This document shows, one piece after another, positions 56,291-64,000 of a stretch of DNA of 64,000 bases; the first letter of the stretch is position 1, and every line of letters begins with the position of its first letter. A program made the translations under genes and the position numbers. The stretch is from NCBI GenBank assembly GCA_020310875.1, contig CM035423.1:127639311-127703310 (forward strand), written 5' to 3'. The notes under the pieces are model-generated. The model saw nothing but the letters and a program-made list of their open reading frames with translations. It searched no databases and had not been told where the DNA came from. This DNA comes from Ceratopteris richardii (taxonomy: Eukaryota; Streptophyta; Polypodiopsida; Polypodiales; Pteridaceae).

Positions 56291-56501
56291 CCGCTTCACT
56301 CTCACATCACATCATTTCGCTTAGCTCTTAGGTCTACCTAACTCCTAACTACACACACCAGCACCGAGCACTTATTAACCCCTAACCACTCCCGAACTTT
56401 AAGTTAATGTTGTAACAAGGGACACCATGTCATTTTTGTGTCCATTGCAATGTTAACGTTTATTCATATATTCTCACAGAATCAGCTGCGACATTTTCAA
56501 C
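56291..56501 (+). other. Spacer before X-Y with a candidate 3' splice site
   Basis: It is non-coding. It ends in TTTATTCATATATTCTCACAG at 56459-56479 (pyrimidine-rich, AG end), 23 bases before the X-Y ATG. The equivalent site in At-1 is TATTTTCTCCAG directly before its ATG. Spliced expression of the 3' frame is a plausible reading, not shown. Confidence 0.4.
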
Positions 56502-59500
56502 ATGGCGGAGGCAGCAGAAACTAGCTCTCACACAGAAACAAGCCCGCAAGTGGTGGACTTGGACAGTTTACCCGTTTTGCCTGAGACAATTGAAAGACCA
56601 GAAGAATTGCAGGCCGTCAAAATCATACCTATTGCGGACCCTCCGCGTGGCCACACCATGCCCGTGGGAAAGACTTCCCATTGGTTTACCGAGGTGGCAG
56701 GACCCTTGGGTGAAGGAACGTACCTATGGGAATCAGAGTTGGACTTCAATGGAAAGCAAGGCAGATACCATTTCTTTACAAGAGAGTTTGAGAAATTACA
56801 AAATGCAGAAGGTCTACGTCCGATATGGGAAAAGGCAGGATTGAGTGCCTATTTCAGTGCACGACTCCCAAAACCTGACTTCATGCGATGCTACTATCTC
56901 ATCAACACCTTGACTCCAAACCAGAACCCAAAAGGTGCAAGCTCATTTGTGATTCCATCTCTGACAAAGGGGAATGAGCTCAAGAGGTTCAGGCTATCAA
57001 ACAATTTGGTGAGAGAGGCTCTAGATATGCGCGGAATGCACATTCCTACAGAAAAAGAAACCCTAGTACCGGATTACATGAAGAATCGAAGTCTCACCAA
57101 ACTCAAGGACATGGTATCCATGACGCCTAATATTGCAATACACCTTCGCATGTGCATGCAACACTTTGCTTTCCCGGCACAAGATAGATTCACCATGCCG
57201 CCCAAAAAGATTTGGTTTAGCTTGTATCTGGCAGAGACACAGAGCCTCACCATCAACCTACCCCACTGGATAATTGATCAGATACACCTAGCTCACAAAC
57301 GATGGCCGCGGAAACAGGTTTTATATGGTTGCTGTGCTCTGACAAGAATCATTTATAGGTGTTTGGCTTATGACATTCCAATCCAACGGGCCCTAATGTG
57401 GAATCGGGTAGAGCAGTTTAGAGGCAGGACATCCACTGGACCCCCTTCTAAGAAGATGAGAGGCACTGTCCAAGTCCCATGTGCTCAACCACGTGGAGCC
57501 ACCCTAACACCAGACGTCACCCCGCCACCCCGAAGAGTCCGACCATTCACACTCCGACTTCCAAGATGCAGCACCGATGGTTCCACCTTGATATTCCCTC
57601 CCATCCCAACCGATCTCGAATTTCCTAGTGGTGCACCTTTGGAAGAACTCACTAATGAAGATTTCGAGCAATTATTACAAGATGTAGAGTTGGAGGCAGA
57701 AGAGGCACAACAAGCGGAAAACGTGCAAACGCAGGCCACAACCTCCCAAGCACCTGTCACACCTGTTGAAGTGGATGCAGAGGATGACAGAGATGAAGAA
57801 GAGGAGGATGATGAGGAGGATTATGATCAAGAGCACCAAGAGGAGCAACAAGAAGTGCCAGAACTTGTAGGTGCACCAGCATATACAGCTCAACTACGAA
57901 GGCTATACGACACTATCAAAGCAGTACAAGAAAGGCATCAACTCTCTCTGGTATCAGGTCAAGCTTTGATGCAAGAAATGCTATCAGATGAAGGGGTGGA
58001 CCAACACTTCATTGACACCCTCAAATTAGTGTCAGACTCTTTAGGAGTTCCGGAGGCTATCCACACCGCAGTCCGCCAGTCCGTAAGGTATGACAAACGC
58101 AGAGTGGACACGTTACCACGAGCAGGTAAGACTATTAGGATACCCGTCACAGAACAAGAAGTACCCATTGAGACCACAGCCACCCCCACAACCACCACTG
58201 ACCTCTCCGCCGAAACCTTCGTTCAGACATCACCCATCTCACCCCAGCATCCTCCATCACCACCTTCTCCACCCCCACCACCACCTCCCACCTTGGAAGA
58301 AACGACAGTCATCACCTCTACCTTCACTTATAACCCATCCTCATTCAAATCATTCTCATTTCGAGAACCCACCTCACAAGACACCCTCTTCTCCTTCGTC
58401 ACCAATCCCTTGTACACTTCGTCCCGTCTATCCTCTGAACCCATGACTGGCCATCCCATAATTCCAAGTGTAGTTGGAAACCCAGCACCCACAGAAGGCA
58501 CCCTGTGCTTCCCGACCTATCCCCCAATACGGGTACCTCCATTCCATGACCCTCACTTCCCATCTGGCCCCTACACCTCTTTCAACCTGACCGCGCCACC
58601 CCAATACCCGTCCGTTGTGGAGCAGTTCACCCGCTCTCCAATGTTTCCGAGGCACATTTCTCCGATGTTCGCAACGACATCAATTTACACGAACACCACA
58701 CTCACTTCACCTACCATACCCACCTACATGGTAGCCCCTGTACACACCACCTTGTCTGACCCAATGGACATTTCACCAACCACAGCACCTCTCCCCACAA
58801 TTCCACCATCTTCCCCTCCCTTGCCCCCCACCTCACCACTCACATCATTGGCACACACAGCATTCACTACCCCCCTACCCAATCCCACCTCCCCTGCATT
58901 TCAAACTTTTCCCCTTGCATCTCATAATGTAAATAGCACGTTCAACACCTTACTTCAGTGTGCACATCAACTACAACAAGAGTACCATCAATTGGAAGAA
59001 CGCACTATGGCACTCCAAGCAGAATCTCAACGTCTACAAGCTAGAGTCACCACTCTTGAAGCTGACTACCAGACGCTCCTAGCCGAGCATACCACCCTCC
59101 AGCAGGCTCACTCCAAACTGGAATCAAAGACATCAACAGTAGATGACCAAGCAGTCAAAGAACTAGAAACAGTGCTTCAAGCACAAATGATCTCTAACGC
59201 TACACTCAGACGCAACATTGGGCTATTAAGGAAGCATATGGCCGCAGCACTAGAAGAGAACAAACGACTTCAACAACAAAACCAAGACAACTTTGAAGCG
59301 GCTATGGAAGGAACCGTAGGAGCAACCGTTAGCCCTACCAGATATAGAGCAGTCCCATCGGAAGACATTCGCATCTTACTTGAGGAGCATGCAAATTTCT
59401 TGGAGTCATATGAAAAACTAGAGACCGAATGTGCAGATCTAAAGAAACAGATAGCCAGTGTCCCCACAGCTCAACAGGAGCCGGCAATCTTGCAACACTC

Positions 59501-59723
59501 TACAGAAGAAGTAGAGACCCTCCGGAAACAGGTGGCAGAACTCCAAGCACGCCTCCTACCATATGAAAGGCCACCCTCGCCCATTGAAGAACCAGAACCT
59601 GAAACAGTAGTGGAAATCCCCGTCGATGACAGCTATGAAGAGCCATACGAGCCTATGCCCACGCCTGGTGGTCGAACTACAGAAGAAGGACAAGACACGT
59701 TAGAAATTCAAGTTCCAGATTAG
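56502..59723 (+). CDS. At-2 X part of the X-Y accessory polyprotein (1073 residues)
   Basis: The ATG at 56502 (MAEAAETSS) starts an open frame. Domain X occupies about residues 30-300: HFFTREFEKL near 88, CMQHFAFPAQDRFTMPPK near 217, CCALTRIIYRCL near 277. It aligns with At-1 X. An acidic stretch (about 425-452), a proline/threonine-rich region (about 580-806) and a predicted coiled coil (about 810-1033) follow. The frame ends TAG at 59721-59723 and is in frame with Y. No enzyme motif is recognised. A distant link to the 'putative plant transposon protein' domain of Athila-type 3' ORFs is possible (pattern of LP..II..I..A then LTRIhY) but not established. Confidence 0.8.
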   Translation: MAEAAETSSHTETSPQVVDLDSLPVLPETIERPEELQAVKIIPIADPPRGHTMPVGKTSHWFTEVAGPLGEGTYLWESELDFNGKQGRYHFFTREFEKLQNAEGLRPIWEKAGLSAYFSARLPKPDFMRCYYLINTLTPNQNPKGASSFVIPSLTKGNELKRFRLSNNLVREALDMRGMHIPTEKETLVPDYMKNRSLTKLKDMVSMTPNIAIHLRMCMQHFAFPAQDRFTMPPKKIWFSLYLAETQSLTINLPHWIIDQIHLAHKRWPRKQVLYGCCALTRIIYRCLAYDIPIQRALMWNRVEQFRGRTSTGPPSKKMRGTVQVPCAQPRGATLTPDVTPPPRRVRPFTLRLPRCSTDGSTLIFPPIPTDLEFPSGAPLEELTNEDFEQLLQDVELEAEEAQQAENVQTQATTSQAPVTPVEVDAEDDRDEEEEDDEEDYDQEHQEEQQEVPELVGAPAYTAQLRRLYDTIKAVQERHQLSLVSGQALMQEMLSDEGVDQHFIDTLKLVSDSLGVPEAIHTAVRQSVRYDKRRVDTLPRAGKTIRIPVTEQEVPIETTATPTTTTDLSAETFVQTSPISPQHPPSPPSPPPPPPPTLEETTVITSTFTYNPSSFKSFSFREPTSQDTLFSFVTNPLYTSSRLSSEPMTGHPIIPSVVGNPAPTEGTLCFPTYPPIRVPPFHDPHFPSGPYTSFNLTAPPQYPSVVEQFTRSPMFPRHISPMFATTSIYTNTTLTSPTIPTYMVAPVHTTLSDPMDISPTTAPLPTIPPSSPPLPPTSPLTSLAHTAFTTPLPNPTSPAFQTFPLASHNVNSTFNTLLQCAHQLQQEYHQLEERTMALQAESQRLQARVTTLEADYQTLLAEHTTLQQAHSKLESKTSTVDDQAVKELETVLQAQMISNATLRRNIGLLRKHMAAALEENKRLQQQNQDNFEAAMEGTVGATVSPTRYRAVPSEDIRILLEEHANFLESYEKLETECADLKKQIASVPTAQQEPAILQHSTEEVETLRKQVAELQARLLPYERPPSPIEEPEPETVVEIPVDDSYEEPYEPMPTPGGRTTEEGQDTLEIQVPD

Positions 59724-60896
59724 GTCAAAAGGGTCGAGAAAGTGGGTAAGACACATGATGATCGTGTGGCCGTGCAAATGCAATCTCTCACAAATCTGGA
59801 AGAAACTGTCCTTCGATCTTCCTACTTTCAAAATTTATCCCATCAACGATTAATCACAACATCAGAGTCGCAATACATGCCTTATTTTGTCTTACTACAT
59901 GATTATAATGCTGAAGTCAAAAGACATACAGGGAAGGAGCCCACATTCGCCACTCAATTTGAGATAGGGGATTTACCGACAGATGCACGTGCTGGCTCGA
60001 TCTTCCAACCTAATTGGCGTGCACGTCTACTAACCGATTACCCAGAGGTGATGAGTACCCGGGCAACCATGCCACTATATATCAAGTATAATCCATGCTA
60101 TTGTCCAGTGGTACGTCGCAGATCCTGGCAAGCATTTGCAATCAAGGTACGCAACAATAAAGAATGCTCGGCTTGGGTTAACTACCCATATTTTGCTCCA
60201 CCTCGAGGGACCCCAACCGTAGCCTACATGATATCAACAATTCGGCACTGGTCTACACGTCTAAATAATGTACCCGACATAGCGGCAAAAATGTGTATGA
60301 AGATATTCGAGCTCATGACCATTGTCTTCAAAACCTTTCGGAATGTCCAAGCTCCATACATCTCTGCCCCTGGATTCTCTCAAGGCAATAAGGATTTAGT
60401 CTACGACATGAGCCAAACCCCCTCGATCACTATCATCTTTGCTTGGCATGCACGAATAAAGTACTTGCCCGCATGCTTCAAGCAGACATTTGAGGAAATG
60501 TTCTCTACGGGATTCTGGGAATACAATTCCGAAATTTTCATTCCCAAACCCACACATTTGCTACATCTATTCGCAGTAGAACAAGCGATCCATGCAGATC
60601 AGTTACGTCTGCCGCATCCGGACATTCCAGGACCGATTGATTGGGATCGTATGATGACAGATTTGGCCAGAGGACTACGCATACAAGAACATCCGCTTGC
60701 CACTCAGGTTGTAGAATATTACATCCAACACTCCCAGCAACAAGGGTCTGTCAGGGACGACAGACACGAGAGAGGGGGGGGTGTTGAGAGCAGTATGGGC
60801 ACCCAAGGACCGACTAGACAAGGAAGCCAGCGGAGAGAGTCAGAACAAGGTGAAGGAGTAAGTAGACAAAGCAGTCGACGCAAATCTGGCAAATAG
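59724..60896 (+). CDS. At-2 Y part, in frame with X, ending inside the 3' LTR
   Basis: Continuous with X across TAG GTC. The first ATG is about 50 bases in, so readthrough or loss of a former sense codon is likelier than independent initiation. Domain Y (roughly 59880-60600): NPCYCPVVRRRSW near 60092, VNYPYFAPP, LVYDMSQTPS near 60397, TFEEMFSTGFWEYNSEIF near 60488; these align with At-1 Y. The last 43 codons read through the polypurine tract (HERGGG) and 115 bases of the LTR, giving a serine/arginine-rich tail (SRQSSRRKSGK). Role unknown. Confidence 0.75.
   Translation, partial: VKRVEKVGKTHDDRVAVQMQSLTNLEETVLRSSYFQNLSHQRLITTSESQYMPYFVLLHDYNAEVKRHTGKEPTFATQFEIGDLPTDARAGSIFQPNWRARLLTDYPEVMSTRATMPLYIKYNPCYCPVVRRRSWQAFAIKVRNNKECSAWVNYPYFAPPRGTPTVAYMISTIRHWSTRLNNVPDIAAKMCMKIFELMTIVFKTFRNVQAPYISAPGFSQGNKDLVYDMSQTPSITIIFAWHARIKYLPACFKQTFEEMFSTGFWEYNSEIFIPKPTHLLHLFAVEQAIHADQLRLPHPDIPGPIDWDRMMTDLARGLRIQEHPLATQVVEYYIQHSQQQGSVRDDRHERGGGVESSMGTQGPTRQGSQRRESEQGEGVSRQSSRRKSGK
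60768..60781 (+). promoter_or_regulatory. At-2 polypurine tract
   Basis: GAGAGAGGGGGGGG directly before the LTR at 60782; it is also coding sequence of Y. Confidence 0.9.
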
Positions 60897-61414
60897 GCCC
60901 TTCAATTTTTCCCAAATCAACATCTTTTAACAGTGATTCTTATCACTAACAATCATTGTAAATACCATTTCATATTTTTGTAGCTCCATTTTGTGCAAGC
61001 CAAGGAGTCCTTGAGCTTGAGGAGCCTTAGAAGTACCTACATATCAATTTTCGTATTTTTTAGACTCCGTTTAAGCCCTCAAATTGGCCCTGGAACCTAA
61101 TTTTTAACTAGGCCGGACACTAGGTCTGGACAGGGCCAAAACCTAGTCAAAAACTATAAAAAGAGCTAGAGAGCTCATTTTTGAGGGTAGATTGTAATAG
61201 AAACAAACTTGTAAGAGCTTGTTGAAAGTAAACTAAGAACTCCATTGATTCTCACTCTTTGTCTTGCCGTGTGTGCGCGTGTGTGTGTATGTGTGTGCAT
61301 GATCGTGTGCTTCTCATTCACGCACTTGTGCCGCCACTTGCTCGAGGTCTTCATACCATCCTCACGTCTTCCCGGATTGACATTAAAGGAGGTGCTACTC
61401 ATCACTGAGCTACA
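60782..61414 (+). repeat. At-2 3' LTR
   Basis: 633 bases. It differs from the 5' LTR by four substitutions (near 60889, 60891, 60935 and 61317) and a 2-base insertion in the GT repeat near 61277. The X-Y frame stops inside it at 60896. Confidence 0.93.
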
Positions 61415-61479
61415 TGGTGTGAATCTGGTTGTAGCAGCACCTACTCATCTTTGGATTGCATCCACCATCTCTCTTCACA
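61415..61479 (+). repeat. TGGTG target duplication and Co-4 5' LTR, right fragment
   Basis: TGGTG (61415-61419) is the second target copy. The LTR then continues to TTCACA at 61479, next to the Co-4 primer site. Confidence 0.88.
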
Positions 61480-61480
61480 G

Positions 61481-61492
61481 TGGTATCAGAGC
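61481..61492 (+). promoter_or_regulatory. Co-4 primer binding site, initiator Met-tRNA
   Basis: TGGTATCAGAGC, one base after the LTR and 13 bases before the Gag ATG. Confidence 0.9.
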
Positions 61493-61505
61493 ATAGTCAA
61501 GCAAC

Positions 61506-64000
61506 ATGGGAGATGGATTTCCATCAACAATTGACGAATTGGATCAAAACAACTACCCGGCATGGTCTCTAAGGATGGAGGCTTACCTTCAAGGGAGGAA
61601 TCTATATGGATTCATATCCGGAGATGAAGCAATGCCAACCATGAGGAACAAAGGGCAACCATCACATGAAGAAGTGGAAGGACTTTCGAATTGGTGTTCG
61701 AAGGATGCACTTGCAAGGTCCTATATTCTAAACTCAATCTCTGATTTTCTTTTACCTCATGTCAAGGGATGCAAGACATCAAGAGAGACCTGGAATGCAC
61801 TTGCTTCTTTCTTCTCTTCCAACACTCGAGCAAGGAAGAACCAATTGTGGATGGAGTTCACAACAATGAAGAAAAGCCCGAAGCAAAATGTGACTGATTA
61901 TGTCACAAAGATGAAGGAGATTTCTGACCAACTTGGAAGCATTGGAGAGGTAATTGAAGAGGAGCAAATCATAAGACAAATCATGAATGGAATCAAAGCA
62001 GACGACAAGTGGGAGTCATTCACAACAGCCATGGATTTATACATGGATATGCATGTACCCGACCTCAACACACACATAGGCCAACTCTTCACTCATGAAG
62101 CAAAGATTAGCAAAGGTGGTGAGTTCTCAAGAGGTAATCAAACTTCTGCCTTATATTCTGATAAAGCTAAGGTCAAGGACAAGTCAAAGAATAGGAAGAA
62201 TGAAGATGAAGGAAGCTCTTTCCAAGCAAACTTTGCAGGTAGAGGAAGAGCTAAAGGAAGAGGCAGAGGTGGAAAGCAAGGCAGGGGGAGATTCCAATCA
62301 TCTCAACCTTGCAACATATGTGGCTTATCTAACCATACTACTGAAGAATGTTTCAGGAATCCAAGGAACTCAAGAGGAAGAGGATTCAATAGAGGTGGCT
62401 ATGAATCAAATAGAGGGAGATACAATGGAGGCTACAACAACAACAACTACTACAACAACAACTACTACAACAACAAGTACAACAACAACAACTATCAAAG
62501 TGGCCATAGAGGAAGAAGAGACTACAATAACTATGCAGAGGACCAAAGTCAAGAAGATTAATTATTGATTATGAATCTATCAGTGAAGAAGGGTAAGGAT
62601 AATGATCACATATTTTACATTGATTCGGGATGCTCGAACCATGTAGCAGGAAATGTGGCTTTACTTTCTGATTTGGAAGATCCTCATAACAAGCATGAAG
62701 TGCAGACAGGAGATGACACAAAGCACTCAGTGGAGAAGATAGGTAATGTGAAGACATCAGATGGGAATATGAACCTCTTAAGCAAAGTCTTGTATGTCCC
62801 TACAATTACCAAAAATTTAATAAGTGTTGGACAGATTGTTGAAAAAGGATTGCAGGTTAGATTCAATCGATTTGGAGCATATGTTGAAGACCCAAGGCAA
62901 GGCTTTCGAAGGATTGCCAAAGGAGAAAAGACAGGAAGGCTTTTCACTTTTGAAGTGGAAGATACAAAGAACATAGCTTTGTTTAGCTATGGATCTCAAA
63001 CTCTAACAGAGTTGGAGATATGGAACAAAAGGCTTGCTCACATTGGTGAGAGGACACTCAAACAGATTTGCAGGGACCAAAGTGTACTTGGTTTGCCTAA
63101 TATCACAAGGCAACACATGATTTATAAGTGTGAAGCTTATCAACTCGGCAAGGCTCATAGACAACCTTTCAATAAGAAAGGATATATGTATCAAAATCCT
63201 TTGGATCTAGTGCACACGGATGTGTGGGGTCCAAGTAAGGAGCCATCTATATCAGGCTCAAGATATTATGTGTCTTTCATAGATGATTGTAGCAGGTGGA
63301 CCATTCTGTTTTTCATGAAGAACAAGGATGAAGTGTTTAATTGCTTTAAGAAGTATATTGCTCTTGTTGAAAACCAAACAGGTAGGACTTTGAAACGACT
63401 CAGATCAGATGGTGGAGGAGAATACTTCTCTTCTGAATTTGATGCCTTCTTGCATGAAAGAGGCATTAAAAGGGAAGTCACTACAAGGTATACACCCGAA
63501 CTCAATGGTGTAGCAGAGAGGAGGAACAGAGCTATTGTCGAAGCAGCAAGGTCCATGCTCAACAAAAAGGGATTGCCAAACTACCTATGGGCAGAGGCTG
63601 TGTCTACAGCCACATATCTCATAAATAGACTTCCATCTAAGTAACTAGATGGAACCACTCCATATGAAGTGTGGAATGGAAGAAGACCTAGTCTAGAGCA
63701 TTGCAAAATCTTTGGATGCTTAGCCTATGCTCACATTCCTTCTCAAGTAAGAGGGAAATTGGATCCCAAGGCAGAGAAGTGTGTATTCATTGGTTATGAT
63801 TAAAACCAAAAAGGATATAGATTGTACAATCCAACCAATAAAGGATTTTCTGTGAGTAGAGATGTAATTTTTTATGAAAACAAATCATGGTTTGATGATG
63901 ACAGGAAAGTGAAGCTGCCTTATGACTTGGATGAAGATTTTCCATCACTTCAACCAAAGAAGCCAAAGCAGATTGAAGAAAGTGATTCGGAGATTGACCT
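61506..64000 (+). pseudogene. gag-pol: Co-4 Gag-Pol, three TAA codons, cut by the window edge
   Basis: One frame from ATG 61506 with TAA at 62559-62561, 63642-63644 and 63801-63803 and no frameshift seen. Gag has CCHC CNICGLSNHTTEEC near 62310, then an asparagine/tyrosine-rich run from an AAC repeat (62430-62500). Protease: YIDSGCSNH near 62618. Integrase: finger with CEAYQ near 63130, where relatives have CDACQ, so a zinc-binding Cys is lost; D in HTDVWGP, D in RSDGGGEY and E in GVAERRN are kept. All three stops replace a TCA serine codon found in Co-2. RT lies beyond the window. Confidence 0.9.

Larger units (their letters stand above)
48135..61414 (+). mobile_element. At-2: young non-autonomous Athila/Tat-like element, 13.28 kb
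   Basis: It has LTRs of 631 and 633 bases, target duplication TGGTG, an Asp-tRNA primer site and a polypurine tract. The LTRs differ by four substitutions and one 2-base indel by eye. Contents: a long leader with a 20-copy repeat, Gag, protease 1, protease 2, WVPK-type motifs, X-Y. No RT, RNase H or integrase is present, so it must have moved with enzymes of a related full element such as an intact At-1 type (inference). Confidence 0.92.
47174..64000 (+). mobile_element. Co-4: Ty1/copia element related to Co-1/Co-2, right end outside the window
   Basis: 5' LTR at 47174-48134 plus 61420-61479, split by At-2; then the initiator-Met primer site and a Gag-Pol frame running off the window. It interrupts RT of At-1. 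LTR blocks and proteins resemble Co-1/Co-2 (GDGFPS, RMEAYLQGRNLYG), so it belongs to the same family group. Its own target duplication cannot be seen. Confidence 0.85.

Noticed and set aside
56502..60896. X-Y as a classical envelope gene
   Set aside because: The position fits, but I see no signal peptide, transmembrane segment or furin-like site; the middle is proline-rich and coiled coil.
62095..62568. Threonine-rich ORF in another frame of Co-4
   Set aside because: It is a shadow of the AAC/ACA repeat in the Gag coding region.
1..64000. Host protein-coding genes or tRNA genes
   Set aside because: Every sizeable frame is assigned to a retroelement; the tRNA-like words found are primer binding sites next to LTRs.

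Overview
The window is a stack of nested LTR retrotransposons in a plant nuclear genome; I found no host gene, rRNA, tRNA or CRISPR array. Plant origin is indicated by Ty1/copia polyproteins with initiator-Met-tRNA primer sites, an Athila/Tat-like Ty3 element with an Asp-tRNA primer site, and a Ty3 Gag opening with MNLRSG. A fern or another large-genome non-seed plant is my guess from recall of similar proteins; the sequence does not prove it.

Layout. (1) 1-38022: a Ty1/copia tandem dimer on the + strand (Co-1 and Co-2, three LTRs sharing the middle one). Its first LTR is split by a second tandem dimer, a Ty3 element on the - strand (Gy-A and Gy-B, 45-20916, three 2.5-2.6 kb LTRs). Co-1 is also split in its RNase H region by Co-3 (25459-31088, - strand), a young, fully open copia element with a perfect target duplication. 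(2) 38023-47173: At-1, an old - strand Athila/Tat-like Ty3 element. Its 3' LTR is cut by the copia dimer and its RT is cut by the next element. (3) 47174-64000: Co-4, a copia element with several nonsense codons. Its 5' LTR is split by At-2 (48135-61414, + strand, target duplication TGGTG), a young relative of At-1 with Gag and two proteases but no RT, RNase H or integrase.

Most interesting content. At-1 and At-2 share an architecture I do not recognise as described. A second retropepsin-like domain lies downstream of integrase (in At-2, downstream of the first protease). It is followed by tryptophan motifs of the IWVPK type and then by a separate open frame of about 1460 codons (called X-Y here). 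X-Y has a conserved N-terminal domain, an acidic/proline-rich/coiled-coil middle and a conserved C-terminal domain. It is the same length in both elements, is broken only by in-frame stops, and in At-2 runs through the polypurine tract into the 3' LTR. The Ty3 dimer is a different type: Trp-tRNA primer site, separate Gag-Pro and Pol frames joined at an A-AAT-TTT -1 slippery heptamer, and a small frame in the transcript leader inside the LTR. Gy-B keeps an intact Gag-Pro and Gy-A an intact Pol, so the two copies could in principle complement each other.

Order of events inferred from nesting: At-1 first; then the copia Co-1/Co-2 and Co-4 into At-1; then Gy into the Co-1 LTR, Co-3 into Co-1 and At-2 into the Co-4 LTR.
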